From NCBI GenBank assembly GCA_900756545.1, contig CAAEKO010000043.1, positions 14,115 to 78,114 of the forward strand: 64,000 nt of DNA, given 5' to 3'. Shown in pieces: positions 52,982-62,401 of the stretch; position 1 is the first letter of the stretch; each line of letters opens with the position of its first letter. The DNA comes from Clostridia bacterium. Lineage in GTDB: Bacteria; Bacillota; Clostridia; UBA1381. A program made the position numbers and the translations under genes. The notes beneath the pieces are model-generated. The model searched no databases, was not told the origin of the DNA, and saw nothing but the letters and a program-made list of their open reading frames with translations.

Positions 52982-54196
52982 TCAGTCGTTCAGGAAATGC
53001 GCCATCAGCGTATGGCCCTCCGGAACAAAAATCCCTGTTGCCTCTGCGTTTTTTTCCGTATATGTCTGATTCTTTGTTTTCTGATTCTTTCTCGAATCAT
53101 AAATGATGTACGGCACCGGGTCGGACACATGGGTTTTCAGCTTTATAGGCGTAGGATGATCTGGCAGAACCATCATTTTATAGTCTATATTGCGGTCTTC
53201 TAATTCCTTCCGCAGAAAACCGATAACTTTTTTATCAATCAGCTCCACAGAAAGCTTCTTATTTGCCGCATTTCCCTGATGTCCGCATTCATCTGGCGCT
53301 TCCATGTGAACATAGACCATGTCCTGTCCCTCCAAAAGCGTATCCAGCGCCGCCTGTGCCTTGCCTTCAAAATTCGTATCGTAGTTGCCTGTAGCGCCCT
53401 CCACATCAATAGATTTCATCTCTGCGCACTTGGCAATTCCCTTTATCAAATCCACCGCAGAAATAACACTGGCCTTTTTGCCGTATTTTTCATAAAAATT
53501 TTCCAGCGCCGGCTTTGTCCCTTCACCCCAAATCCAAATTGAGGTGGCGGGGTTCTTTCCAGCCGCAATCCGAGCTTGATTAACGGGATGGGCATTTAAA
53601 ATTATCTCGCTCTTTTTCATCATTTCCAAAAGCTGCTCAGCGCCGTCGCCTTTTGGCAGATAATCTGTGATTTTTCGGTCGGAAATATCATGAGGCGGAG
53701 TCAGCTTGACGTTTGTGCTTCCCCCGTGCCATACCAGTAAATGCCTGTAGCTGACGCCGGGAAAGAAATGCTGCACCTCCGTATGCAGCTCCTTTTCCAC
53801 AGCTTCAATCAGTTGTTTTGCCTCCTGGGTAGAAATTTCGCCTGCGGAATAGTCCAGCATGGTTTTATCCGCATAATCCGGCTCATCCGATAAGGTGACC
53901 AGATTTGTCCGGAAAGTCACGTCCGCATCATCCAAGGGCACGCCGATACTGGCCGCCTCCAGCGGAGACCGGCCGGAATAGCATTTTCTGGCGTCATACC
54001 CCATGACGGATAGATTCGCCACATCACTGCCTGGCTTCATACCATCCAGCACTGTCCGCACAAGCCCCATTTCACCGCGCTGTGCCATATCATCCATATT
54101 CGGCTTATTGGCTGTTTCCAGAACTGTCTTCCCGTCAAATTCATCTATGGGATAATCCGCCATCCCATCTCCCAAAATTACAATATATTTCATCAT
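52982..54196 (-). CDS. apgM: Cofactor-independent phosphoglycerate mutase (ApgM type)
   Basis: Interconverts 3- and 2-phosphoglycerate. 404 residues of the archaeal-type alkaline phosphatase superfamily enzyme: VILGDGMADYPI with metal Asp, SDVANLSVMGYD with the catalytic Ser, and later VHMEAPDECGHQGN and VLPDHPTP metal ligands. ATG follows GAGGG and lies directly before the degV stop. Confidence 0.93.
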   Translation of the reverse strand: MMKYIVILGDGMADYPIDEFDGKTVLETANKPNMDDMAQRGEMGLVRTVLDGMKPGSDVANLSVMGYDARKCYSGRSPLEAASIGVPLDDADVTFRTNLVTLSDEPDYADKTMLDYSAGEISTQEAKQLIEAVEKELHTEVQHFFPGVSYRHLLVWHGGSTNVKLTPPHDISDRKITDYLPKGDGAEQLLEMMKKSEIILNAHPVNQARIAAGKNPATSIWIWGEGTKPALENFYEKYGKKASVISAVDLIKGIAKCAEMKSIDVEGATGNYDTNFEGKAQAALDTLLEGQDMVYVHMEAPDECGHQGNAANKKLSVELIDKKVIGFLRKELEDRNIDYKMMVLPDHPTPIKLKTHVSDPVPYIIYDSRKNQKTKNQTYTEKNAEATGIFVPEGHTLMAHFLND

Positions 54197-55060
54197 TTAC
54201 CCTCTTTTCCGAAAAATAACTGCCAGCGCTCCCGGCCCGATATGGGTTCCCACAATCGGCCCAAACTCTGAAAAGATATATACATCCTCCAGACCAAATT
54301 CCGCTTTGACCATATCCCGGAGCTTTTCGCCGGACTCTGCGTCGGAGTGGACGATCATGAACTCTTTCTTCTCCGCGTCAAATTCCGGGTTTTCTTTAAT
54401 CAGAGTCAACAGCTTTTCATATATTTTCTTCTTGCCGCGGATTTTCTCCAGCGGCTCGATCAACCCGTTTCGGATCGTCAATACCGGCTTAATATCCAGC
54501 AGTGTGCCGATGATCGCGGACGTCTTGGTGATTCTGCCGCCCCTTTCCAGAAAATTCAAGGAATCCACCAGAATGTAGACCTCCCAGCTCTCCATATAAG
54601 CCCGGCATTGGGCAATGGTCTCATCCAGCCCTGTTCCGGCGTCAAGCAGCTTTCGGGCATGGATCGCCCCTGCCGTAATATACAGCGAAAACTTCATGGA
54701 GTCCACAATCCGAATATCTGCATTCGGATTTTCCTCCTTGATCTGCTCAACAGCCATACAAGCAGTATGATATTGTCCGCTTCCCTTTGAGGAAATTGTA
54801 AAATATATCACCGCATCGCTTTCCTCAGCAGCCTTTTTCAGGGTTTCGTACATGTCCACCATGGGCGTCTGCTGGGTTTTCGGGTGTACCTGCGTAGTCT
54901 TCAGTTTTTCATAAAAAGCCCGGTTATCCAGCTCCGTACCGGATACATATGTCTCTTCGCCAAACACACACAGAAAATGAATACTCTCAATTCTGTATTG
55001 TTCCGCCAGCTCCCGCGGCATATCCGCACTGGTGTCCACAAAAATTCTAACATCCTGCAT
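54197..55060 (-). CDS. DegV family fatty-acid-binding protein
   Basis: A 287-residue protein; the family (FakB) presents fatty acids to the kinase FakA. DTSADMPRELAEQY at the start, FTISSKGSGQYHTACM with the fatty-acid-binding Ser, and SLNFLERGGRI are diagnostic. ATG follows GAGAGG. No FakA (dak2) gene is in the window. Confidence 0.93.
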   Translation of the reverse strand: MQDVRIFVDTSADMPRELAEQYRIESIHFLCVFGEETYVSGTELDNRAFYEKLKTTQVHPKTQQTPMVDMYETLKKAAEESDAVIYFTISSKGSGQYHTACMAVEQIKEENPNADIRIVDSMKFSLYITAGAIHARKLLDAGTGLDETIAQCRAYMESWEVYILVDSLNFLERGGRITKTSAIIGTLLDIKPVLTIRNGLIEPLEKIRGKKKIYEKLLTLIKENPEFDAEKKEFMIVHSDAESGEKLRDMVKAEFGLEDVYIFSEFGPIVGTHIGPGALAVIFRKRG

Positions 55061-55075
55061 ACTTTCTATCCTCTC

Positions 55076-55567
55076 CTACCATTCATATTTTGTCAGACTT
55101 CCGGCGTCCTGTAAATCCAAAAATCCGTTCTGCCGAAGCGCTTCATATACAACAACAGCCACTGAGTTTGATAAATTCAGGCTTCGTGCCTCACTGATCA
55201 TAGGTATTCGTATACATTGTTCCCGATTTTTGTATAATAAATCCTCCGGCAGACCTTTTGTTTCTTTTCCAAACAAAATATAGTCGCCGTCTTGGAACTT
55301 TACCTCCGCGTAAGTGTTCCGTCCCTTTGTCGTGGCGTAAAAAAAGCGGCCCTCCGCATTTTGCGAAAAAAACGCATCCAGATTCTCATAATACACGACT
55401 CCTAAAAGATGCCAGTAATCTAATCCCGCCCGCTTGAGCTTTTTATCGTCGATCTCAAATCCCATAGGTTTCACGATATGCAGCTTCGACCCTGTCGCCG
55501 CGCACGTCCGGGCGATATTTCCCGTATTTTGGGGAATCTCCGGTTCAACCAGAACAATGTTGAACAT
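55076..55567 (-). CDS. trmL: tRNA (cytidine(34)-2'-O)-methyltransferase TrmL
   Basis: SpoU-fold methylase of the tRNA wobble base. 163 residues; motif 1 PEIPQNTGNIARTCAA, motif 2 LFGKETKGLP and motif 3 RIPMISEARSLNLSNSVAVV form the knotted SAM site. It has its own promoter and is the first gene of the minus-strand run. Confidence 0.95.
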   Translation of the reverse strand: MFNIVLVEPEIPQNTGNIARTCAATGSKLHIVKPMGFEIDDKKLKRAGLDYWHLLGVVYYENLDAFFSQNAEGRFFYATTKGRNTYAEVKFQDGDYILFGKETKGLPEDLLYKNREQCIRIPMISEARSLNLSNSVAVVVYEALRQNGFLDLQDAGSLTKYEW

Positions 55568-55620
55568 TCCCTTTTCTCCCTTCCAAAATATAGATATCCC
55601 AGAATAGTTCTAATGTATCT

Positions 55621-55649
55621 ATTATATAATAATTCTATCAAAAGTACAA
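55621..55649 (-). promoter_or_regulatory. Promoter for trmL
   Basis: Minus strand TTGTAC (55644-55649), 17-base spacer, TATAAT (55621-55626). Confidence 0.6.
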
Positions 55650-55702
55650 GATAATTTGTTCAAAAAATTTACAGTATTTTCAGACGGAAAGAGCGGTAAA
55701 TG

Positions 55703-55731
55703 TTGACAGTATCACTAAAATACGATACAAT
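55703..55731 (+). promoter_or_regulatory. Promoter for prfA
   Basis: TTGACA (55703-55708), 17-base spacer, TACAAT (55726-55731), 43 bases before the ATG. Confidence 0.75.
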
Positions 55732-55774
55732 ATAAGGACGGAAACATTTTATGTCAATAAGGAGCGTTATATAC

Positions 55775-56842
55775 ATGTTTGATAAATTAGAAACCCTGGA
55801 AGCCCGCTTTGCGCAGCTGGCCGAAAAAATCAGCGATCCTGCGGTGATCCAGGACCAGGACGCCTGGCGTAAATTTTGTAAGGAGCATTCCGATCTAAGC
55901 CCCATCATTGAAAAATACCGGGAATATAAACAGACAAAGCAGACCATTGCAGACGATAAGGAGCTTCTGTCTTCCGCCGGGGATAAGGAGCTGGAGGAGC
56001 TGGCAAAAATGGAGCTTACCGAAGCAGAAGAAGCATTGGAAACGATTTCCCAGGAGCTGAAAATCCTGCTTCTGCCAAAGGACCCCAACGATGAGAAAAA
56101 CGTAATCATGGAAATCCGCGGCGGCACAGGCGGCGACGAGGCCGCACTGTTTGCAGCGGATTTGATGCGCATGTATAGCATGTACGCGGAAACAAAACGC
56201 TGGAAAATCGACGTCCTGAATTCCAGCCCCACCGATATTGGCGGCTACAAGGAAGTATGCTTTTCCATCGAGGGACAAGGAGCGTATTCACGGCTGAAAT
56301 TTGAATCCGGCGTACACCGGGTACAGCGCGTGCCCAGTACGGAATCCGGCGGACGGATCCACACCTCGGCAGTGACCGTTGCCGTACTGCCCGAGGTAGA
56401 AGATGTAGAAGTGGATATCAATCAAAACGATTTGCGGATTGATGTGTTCCGGGCCGGCGGTCCCGGTGGGCAATGCGTCAACACAACGGACTCTGCTGTA
56501 CGGATCACGCACCTTCCTACCGGAATTGTTGTTTCCTGCCAGGACGAGAAGTCCCAGCACAAAAATAAAGATAAGGCCATGAAAATCCTCCGTTCCCGGA
56601 TTTATGAGGTCATGGAGGAACAGCGGCATAAGGAAATCGCAGACGAACGGAAATCCCAGGTTGGCTCCGGTGACCGGAGCGAGCGTATCCGCACCTATAA
56701 TTTTCCCCAGGGGCGGGTGACCGACCACCGGATAAATCTAACTCTGTATAAGCTGGAGCAGGTGTTAAACGGCGCACTGGATGAAGTTGTCGATGCACTG
56801 ATCACAGCGGATCAAAGCGCAAAGCTGGCGAATGCGGATTAA
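55775..56842 (+). CDS. prfA: Peptide chain release factor 1
   Basis: Terminates translation at UAA and UAG. 355 residues from ATG 55775, which follows AAGGAG; an ATG 24 bases earlier lacks a site. The stop-codon tripeptide region reads RVPST (PxT, the RF1 form), and the catalytic GGQ is in RAGGPGGQCVNTTDSAV. No prmC is adjacent. Confidence 0.97.
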   Translation: MFDKLETLEARFAQLAEKISDPAVIQDQDAWRKFCKEHSDLSPIIEKYREYKQTKQTIADDKELLSSAGDKELEELAKMELTEAEEALETISQELKILLLPKDPNDEKNVIMEIRGGTGGDEAALFAADLMRMYSMYAETKRWKIDVLNSSPTDIGGYKEVCFSIEGQGAYSRLKFESGVHRVQRVPSTESGGRIHTSAVTVAVLPEVEDVEVDINQNDLRIDVFRAGGPGGQCVNTTDSAVRITHLPTGIVVSCQDEKSQHKNKDKAMKILRSRIYEVMEEQRHKEIADERKSQVGSGDRSERIRTYNFPQGRVTDHRINLTLYKLEQVLNGALDEVVDALITADQSAKLANAD

Positions 56843-56858
56843 AGGCTATATTGCTCAT

Positions 56859-56890
56859 AAAAAAGCGACGGAAAACTCCGTCGCTTTTTT
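56859..56890. terminator. Bidirectional terminator after prfA and punA
   Basis: AAAAAGCGACGGA, loop AAAC, TCCGTCGCTTTTTT. Perfect 13-bp stem. Confidence 0.92.
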
Positions 56891-56931
56891 ATACACAAAT
56901 GCATACCAGCCTTACGCCATAAATCCTGCAA

Positions 56932-57753
56932 TCACGCCAAATCAGAAATCGCCTGCATCAGCAGCTTTTGAAAAACCGGTCCGCTATGATCAGCAATGGC
57001 TTGAATATCCGCATGGGAAAGAGGGACTTTACTGATGCCCGCCGCCATATTGGAAATACAGCTGACCGCACAGACCCGCATACCCATATGCCGAGCCGCA
57101 ATAGCCTCACAGGCCGTACTCATGCCTACTGCATCCGCACCCAAAACAGCGAACATTTTGATTTCCTCCGGGGTTTCATAATTTGGCCCCGGCGTCTGGA
57201 CATAAATGCCCTTTTTTAGAGAAACACCAATTTTCCCGGCCGACACCGCTATACTTTGGCGCAGCTCTTGATCATAAACAGCGCTCATATCCGGAAAGCG
57301 CACACCTAACTGTTCAATATTCGCGCCCCGCAGAGGCGAAGGCACAAAGGTGCTGATATGCCCCGTAATCTGCATCAGATCGCCCACCTGAAAGTCAGGG
57401 TTGATTCCACCTGCCGCATTTGTCAAAAATAGGACGTCCGCCCCCAGCAGCCGCATCAGCCGGATCGGTGCGGCTACCTGCGCCATATCATAGCCCTCAT
57501 AATAGTGGACACGCCCCTGCATAACAACAGCTGGCATTTTGCCCACATAACCAAAAATAAATCTTCCCTGATGCCCTTCTACAGTAGATACCGGAAAATC
57601 TGAAAGCGCATGATAATCCACTACTGCTTTGGCCTGAATAGCTTCCGCAAAGCTGCCGAGACCTGATCCCAGTACAAGAGCAAGCCGTGGTATAAAATCT
57701 GTTTTCCGGCGGATTTCTTTCCGCCATCCGCAAAGCCTGGCATACATATCCAT
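56932..57753 (-). CDS. punA: Purine nucleoside phosphorylase I
   Basis: Trimeric phosphorylase for inosine and guanosine. 273 residues; VLGSGLGSF phosphate loop, VVMQGRVHYYEGY, NAAGGINPDFQVGDLM and GMSTACEAIAARHMGM with the base-binding Asn/Glu region. ATG 57753 follows GGAGG by 7 bases and lies 2 bases beyond the RNase J stop, forming an operon with it. Confidence 0.95.
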   Translation of the reverse strand: MDMYARLCGWRKEIRRKTDFIPRLALVLGSGLGSFAEAIQAKAVVDYHALSDFPVSTVEGHQGRFIFGYVGKMPAVVMQGRVHYYEGYDMAQVAAPIRLMRLLGADVLFLTNAAGGINPDFQVGDLMQITGHISTFVPSPLRGANIEQLGVRFPDMSAVYDQELRQSIAVSAGKIGVSLKKGIYVQTPGPNYETPEEIKMFAVLGADAVGMSTACEAIAARHMGMRVCAVSCISNMAAGISKVPLSHADIQAIADHSGPVFQKLLMQAISDLA

Positions 57754-57755
57754 AA

Positions 57756-59423
57756 TCAAACCTCCATAATGATCGGCAGAATCATAGGACTGCGGTTTGT
57801 CTTTTCATAAATGTATTTGGAAATACTGTTTTTTAATTGATTCTTCATAGACGCCCAATCATTGACGTGCGCCTTACCGCACCGTTCAATACTGTCTTTC
57901 GCCACATCCTTGACATGGTCGATCAATCCTTCCGCTTCACGCACATACACAAATCCACGGGAAATAATGTCCGGTCCGGCCGCCAGCTTCCCGGTTTCCT
58001 GTGAAAACGTTGCTACAACAATAATAAGGCCGTCCTGCGCCAGATGCTTTCTGTCCCGGAGCACGATATTGCCCACGTCGCCCACGCCAAGTCCATCCAC
58101 CAGGATTTTCCCGGCCGGAACTGTTCCGCCCAGGCGTGCGCCATCATTATCCAGCTCCATAATCCGGCCATTGTTTAAGATGAATGTGTTCTTAGCCGGT
58201 ATGCCAACCTCCTCAGCCAACTGCGAATGCAGGATCAAATGACGGTGTTCTCCATGAACAGGAATAAAATATTTCGGTTTCGTCAAGGAGAGAATCAGCT
58301 TCAGCTCTTCTTGGCATGCGTGCCCAGATACGTGAACTTCAGCTAATGATTTATATATAACCTCTGTACCAATCTTAAACAGTTCATTGATAACGTTTGC
58401 CACTGTTTTTTCATTGCCCGGAATCGGCGTCGCGGAAATAATCACCAGATCATCTTTCGTCAGCTCCACCTTTCTATGATCGGAAAAAGCCATCCGCGTC
58501 AAGGCGCTCATAGGCTCTCCCTGGCTGCCAGTAGTGATAATGACCAGCTGATTGGGCCGATATTTACTAATATTATCAATATTAATTAAAACACCTTCCG
58601 GGATCTTTACATATCCCAGCAGGATTGAAATTTCCACAATATTTTCCATGCTGCGTCCGGAAACAGCTACTTTTCTGCCATTCTTAACCGCCGCATTGAT
58701 AATCTGCTGTACGCGGTGTACATTGGATGCAAATGTTGCCACAATAATCCGTTTATTGCAGTTTTTAAATATGCTTTCAAACTTTTCGCCTACGCTTCGC
58801 TCACTCATGGCATAACCCGGACGTTCTACGTTGGTGCTGTCCGACATCAGTGCTAAAACGCCTTCTTTACCCAGTTCGCCCAGCCGCGCAAGATCAATCA
58901 TTTCCCCGACAATCGGCGTTGAGTCGATCTTGAAGTCGCCCATGTGAATCAGCGTACCCAGCTTTGTGGTAATTGCAAGCGCCGCAGAATCCGCAATGGA
59001 GTGATTGGTTCGGATAAACTCCACCTTGAAATTCGGGCTGACCGTAATAACATTGCCTGCACGCACACTGTTCAGCTTCACCTTAGACAGCAGGTTATGC
59101 TCTTTGAGCTTATGCTCTACCAAAGCGATAGTCAGCCGCGTACCATATACCGGCACGTTGATAACCTTTAAAAAATAAGGCAGTCCGCCGATATGATCCT
59201 CGTGTCCATGTGTCAGAAACACAGCTTTGACCTTATTTGCGTTTTTTTCCAGATAAGAAATATCATTGATAACCAAATCCACCCCGGGCATATCATCATC
59301 CGGGAATGCCATTCCACAGTCCACCAGAATAATATCATTACCATATTCCAGGGCTGTCATATTTTTTCCGATCTCGTCCAGACCGCCCAGGGGTATAATT
59401 TTTAATTTTGCTTTTCTTGCCAC
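57756..59423 (-). CDS. rnj: Ribonuclease J
   Basis: 5'-3' exo- and endonuclease of the metallo-beta-lactamase / beta-CASP family, central to mRNA decay. 555 residues, the usual length, when started at GTG 59423, which follows GGAGG by 7 bases; a longer frame upstream lacks a site. Metal site LTHGHEDHIGGLPYF, later HGEHRH and a C-terminal dimer domain. It opens an operon with punA. Confidence 0.96.
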   Translation of the reverse strand: MARKAKLKIIPLGGLDEIGKNMTALEYGNDIILVDCGMAFPDDDMPGVDLVINDISYLEKNANKVKAVFLTHGHEDHIGGLPYFLKVINVPVYGTRLTIALVEHKLKEHNLLSKVKLNSVRAGNVITVSPNFKVEFIRTNHSIADSAALAITTKLGTLIHMGDFKIDSTPIVGEMIDLARLGELGKEGVLALMSDSTNVERPGYAMSERSVGEKFESIFKNCNKRIIVATFASNVHRVQQIINAAVKNGRKVAVSGRSMENIVEISILLGYVKIPEGVLINIDNISKYRPNQLVIITTGSQGEPMSALTRMAFSDHRKVELTKDDLVIISATPIPGNEKTVANVINELFKIGTEVIYKSLAEVHVSGHACQEELKLILSLTKPKYFIPVHGEHRHLILHSQLAEEVGIPAKNTFILNNGRIMELDNDGARLGGTVPAGKILVDGLGVGDVGNIVLRDRKHLAQDGLIIVVATFSQETGKLAAGPDIISRGFVYVREAEGLIDHVKDVAKDSIERCGKAHVNDWASMKNQLKNSISKYIYEKTNRSPMILPIIMEV

Positions 59424-59588
59424 AAAATAACCTCCATTTTCATCTTCGGCGAAAAAAAGGCGCATACAAAACAATCCTCAAGACATGTACAAAAACAGCT
59501 TAAGGATTTTACAACACTTTCAATTTTATTCCGGTCTGTATTTCCCAATTTCGCCAGTAGTAATTATTCCGAACACATTCTTTATTAT

Positions 59589-59618
59589 AGTATACCACAA
59601 AATATGGTTTTTAGTCAA
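59589..59618 (-). promoter_or_regulatory. Promoter for RNase J
   Basis: Minus strand TTGACT (59613-59618), 18-base spacer, TATACT (59589-59594), leaving a leader of about 160 bases with no clear further structure. Confidence 0.6.
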
Positions 59619-59680
59619 CAAAAACACGCTGAAAAATAATAATTTAGGAATATTTACCGCTTTTATCCATAAGAAACACA

Positions 59681-59715
59681 AAGAAGCGCCGTTTCGAAAC
59701 GAAACGGCGCTTCTT
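59681..59715. terminator. Terminator after tyrS
   Basis: AAGAAGCGCCGTTTCG, loop AAA, CGAAACGGCGCTTCTT followed by TTTAT: a perfect 16-bp stem. Confidence 0.92.
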
Positions 59716-59716
59716 T

Positions 59717-60946
59717 TTATTTCAGAACTATCCTGTGAAATACTTTTTTACCTTTTTTTACGATCATACCATCCTTGGCAAACATTTCGGCAGCAACAGC
59801 CATATTCGGATCGGCAACCTTTTCCTCATTGACAGTCAGGCCGTTTTGCTGTATCAGCCGGCGTCCTTCCGCCTTAGAGGGAATTAGCTTCACCGCAACC
59901 AGAATATCTAATATTCCTTTCCCCTCTATGTCTGCCGCAGTAAGCTCCGAGGTGGGCATATCCGCGCTGATCCCGCCGCCCATAAAAATTTCCTCCGCAG
60001 CCTTCTGGGCCTTTCGCGCTTCATCCTCGCCATGTACCAGCTTAGTCACTTCATAGGCCAGACGTTTTTTTGCTTTATTTAGCTCCTGCCCTTCCCACTT
60101 TTCCATTTCGCGGATCTCTTCCATGGGGACGAATGTGATGAGCTTCAGACAGTTGATTACGTCTGCGTCCTGCACATTCACCCAATACTGGTAGAAATCA
60201 TAGGGCTTGCATTTATCCGGATCGAGCCATAAAGCGCCCTTTGCGGTTTTACCCATCTTTTTGCCCTCTGATGTAGTCAGCAGAGTAAATGTCATACCAT
60301 AGGCCTGTGTCTGATCCTTTCTCCGGCACAAATCAATCCCCGCCAAAATGTTAGACCACTGATCGTCGCCGCCCAGCTCAATTTTACAGCCGTATTTCCG
60401 GTTCAGCATCAGGAAATCATAGGCCTGCATCAGCATATAGTTGAATTCCAGGAAGGAAAGCCCCTTCTCAAGACGAGTTTTAAAGCATTCCGCTGTCAGC
60501 ATTTTATTGACAGAGAAACAGGTACCAATGTCCCGCAGAAAATCAATATAATTCAAATTCAAAAGCCAGTCCGCGTTATTGACCATAATAGCCTTGTCGT
60601 CTGAAGAAAAGTCAATCAGCGTACCCAGCTGTTTTTTAAAACAGTCACAGTTGTGCTGAATGATTTCCGTCGTCATCATCTGCCGCAGGTCTGTGCGCCC
60701 GCTGGGATCGCCAATATGCCCGGTACCGCCGCCCACCAGGGCGATAGGCCGGTGGCCTGCGTCCTGCATATGCTTCATCACGATCATTTGCAGGAAATGC
60801 CCTACATGCAGGCTGTCTGCCGTAGGATCAAACCCAATATAGAATGTGACCTTTTCCCTGCCCAGCAGTTCTCGGATCTCCTCTTCATGCGTGACCTGCG
60901 CAATCAGGCCTCTCTCCTTCAAAATGTCGTATACATTCGCGCTCAT
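59717..60946 (-). CDS. tyrS: Tyrosyl-tRNA synthetase
   Basis: Charges tRNA-Tyr. 409 residues of the TyrRS-S type: GFDPTADSLHVGHFLQM holds the HIGH form HVGH; KMGKT is the KMSKS form; the C-terminal S4 domain ends the protein. ATG follows GGAAGGAG, 15 bases after the oadA stop, so it is probably cotranscribed with the decarboxylase. No T-box leader is present. Confidence 0.96.
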   Translation of the reverse strand: MSANVYDILKERGLIAQVTHEEEIRELLGREKVTFYIGFDPTADSLHVGHFLQMIVMKHMQDAGHRPIALVGGGTGHIGDPSGRTDLRQMMTTEIIQHNCDCFKKQLGTLIDFSSDDKAIMVNNADWLLNLNYIDFLRDIGTCFSVNKMLTAECFKTRLEKGLSFLEFNYMLMQAYDFLMLNRKYGCKIELGGDDQWSNILAGIDLCRRKDQTQAYGMTFTLLTTSEGKKMGKTAKGALWLDPDKCKPYDFYQYWVNVQDADVINCLKLITFVPMEEIREMEKWEGQELNKAKKRLAYEVTKLVHGEDEARKAQKAAEEIFMGGGISADMPTSELTAADIEGKGILDILVAVKLIPSKAEGRRLIQQNGLTVNEEKVADPNMAVAAEMFAKDGMIVKKGKKVFHRIVLK

Positions 60947-60961
60947 CAGTCTGCTCCTTCC

Positions 60962-62368
60962 TTAAACCGGATGTGTCATTTCCTCTCGGTTCACCAAATC
61001 GGGATCAATTTTATATTTCTGCGCCTGCCGATATTCAAAGTACTTGGTTGCCACCTGGTCAAACAGCGCATAGCTCAGAACATCCTCGTCCTGCTCGATC
61101 CACTGGGCGCATTTTTTTCGCAGCGTATCCATTTCCGGCGCGATCTTATCTGCCGGACGACAGGTGATCCGTTCCTCATCGCCAATAATTTTCTTTACAA
61201 TCTCCGGCGCAATTTCAACCGGCGTTTTGCCATATTCGCCGCGGACAAGACCCTTTGTTTCCTTAGTAATCATTTTATACCGCTCGCCCATCAGTACGTT
61301 CAAAACAGCCTGTGTGCCCACAATCTGGCTGGACGGCGTAACCAGCGGCGGATAACCCAAATCCGCACGCACACGGGGAACTTCTTTCAGAACCTCGTCC
61401 AGTTTTTCTTCCTTGCCCTGCTGTTTCAGCTGGGAAACCAGATTGGACAGCATGCCGCCTGGTACCTGGTACAGCAGCGTGTTGACGTCTACGCCCAATA
61501 CCTTTGTATTCATCAGGCCGCTCTTCAAATATTCATCTCTAAGGGGTTTAAAATATTCCGCTATTTCAGTCAGCTTTTGCAGGTCATAGCCGGTGTCATA
61601 GGGCGTACCCTGTAATGTCGCTACCATTGGCTCTGTCGGCGGCTGGCTGGTTCCCATAGCCATGGGAGAAATCGCACAGTCAACCACATCCACACCCGCT
61701 TCAATCGCCTTCAGGTATGTCATGGACGCTACGCCGCTGGTATAATGGGTATGCAATTGGATCGGGATTTTTACTGTTTCCTTCATTGCCTTGACCAAGT
61801 CATAAGCCGTATATGGCAGCAGCAAACCCGCCATATCCTTAATACAGATAGAATCCGCCCCCATTTCCTCCAGCTCTTTTGCCATCTTTACAAAGCTCTC
61901 GACATTGTGTACTGGGCTGATCGTATAGCAGACAGTTGCCTGTACATGTCCTTTTTCCTTTTTGCAGGCATTAATCGCGCATTTCAGATTCCGAACGTCG
62001 TTCAATGCATCAAAGATACGCAGAATATCAATACCGTTGGCAATGGATTTTTGTACAAAATATTCCACCACGTCATCGGCATAATGCCTGTAGCCCAATA
62101 CATTCTGACCCCTGAACAGCATCTGCAGGGGCGTCTTCTTTGCTTTATCCTTAATTTTGCGGAGCCGTTCCCACGGATCCTCATTCAAAAACCGCAGGCA
62201 GGCGTCAAATGTAGCGCCGCCCCAAGCCTCTAGAGAATGATATCCAATCTCGTCCATTTTTTCTACAATAGGCAGAATCTGCTCTGTGGTCATTCTGGTC
62301 GCGATCAGGGACTGGTGCGCGTCACGCAGTACGGTTTCGGTGATTTTAACCGGTTTAGCCTTTGCCAT
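60962..62368 (-). CDS. oadA: Carboxyltransferase alpha subunit of a Na+-pumping decarboxylase (OadA-like), without biotin domain
   Basis: Transfers CO2 from oxaloacetate, or in related enzymes another acid, to biotin. 468 residues: TETVLRDAHQSLIATR with metal Asp, CIKDMAGLL with the carboxylated Lys, and QLHTHYTSGVA with metal His pair. The chain ends at VNREEMTHPV, so the biotin domain is on the separate protein encoded at 63697. The same domain occurs in pyruvate carboxylase; the adjacent oadB favours decarboxylase. Confidence 0.93.
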   Translation of the reverse strand: MAKAKPVKITETVLRDAHQSLIATRMTTEQILPIVEKMDEIGYHSLEAWGGATFDACLRFLNEDPWERLRKIKDKAKKTPLQMLFRGQNVLGYRHYADDVVEYFVQKSIANGIDILRIFDALNDVRNLKCAINACKKEKGHVQATVCYTISPVHNVESFVKMAKELEEMGADSICIKDMAGLLLPYTAYDLVKAMKETVKIPIQLHTHYTSGVASMTYLKAIEAGVDVVDCAISPMAMGTSQPPTEPMVATLQGTPYDTGYDLQKLTEIAEYFKPLRDEYLKSGLMNTKVLGVDVNTLLYQVPGGMLSNLVSQLKQQGKEEKLDEVLKEVPRVRADLGYPPLVTPSSQIVGTQAVLNVLMGERYKMITKETKGLVRGEYGKTPVEIAPEIVKKIIGDEERITCRPADKIAPEMDTLRKKCAQWIEQDEDVLSYALFDQVATKYFEYRQAQKYKIDPDLVNREEMTHPV

Positions 62369-62401
62369 CTATTTTCACTCCTTCTATTCAAACATCATTT
62401 A

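Noticed and set aside
60653..61615. 320-codon open frame on plus
   Set aside because: Antisense to tyrS and oadA; a by-product of their codon bias.
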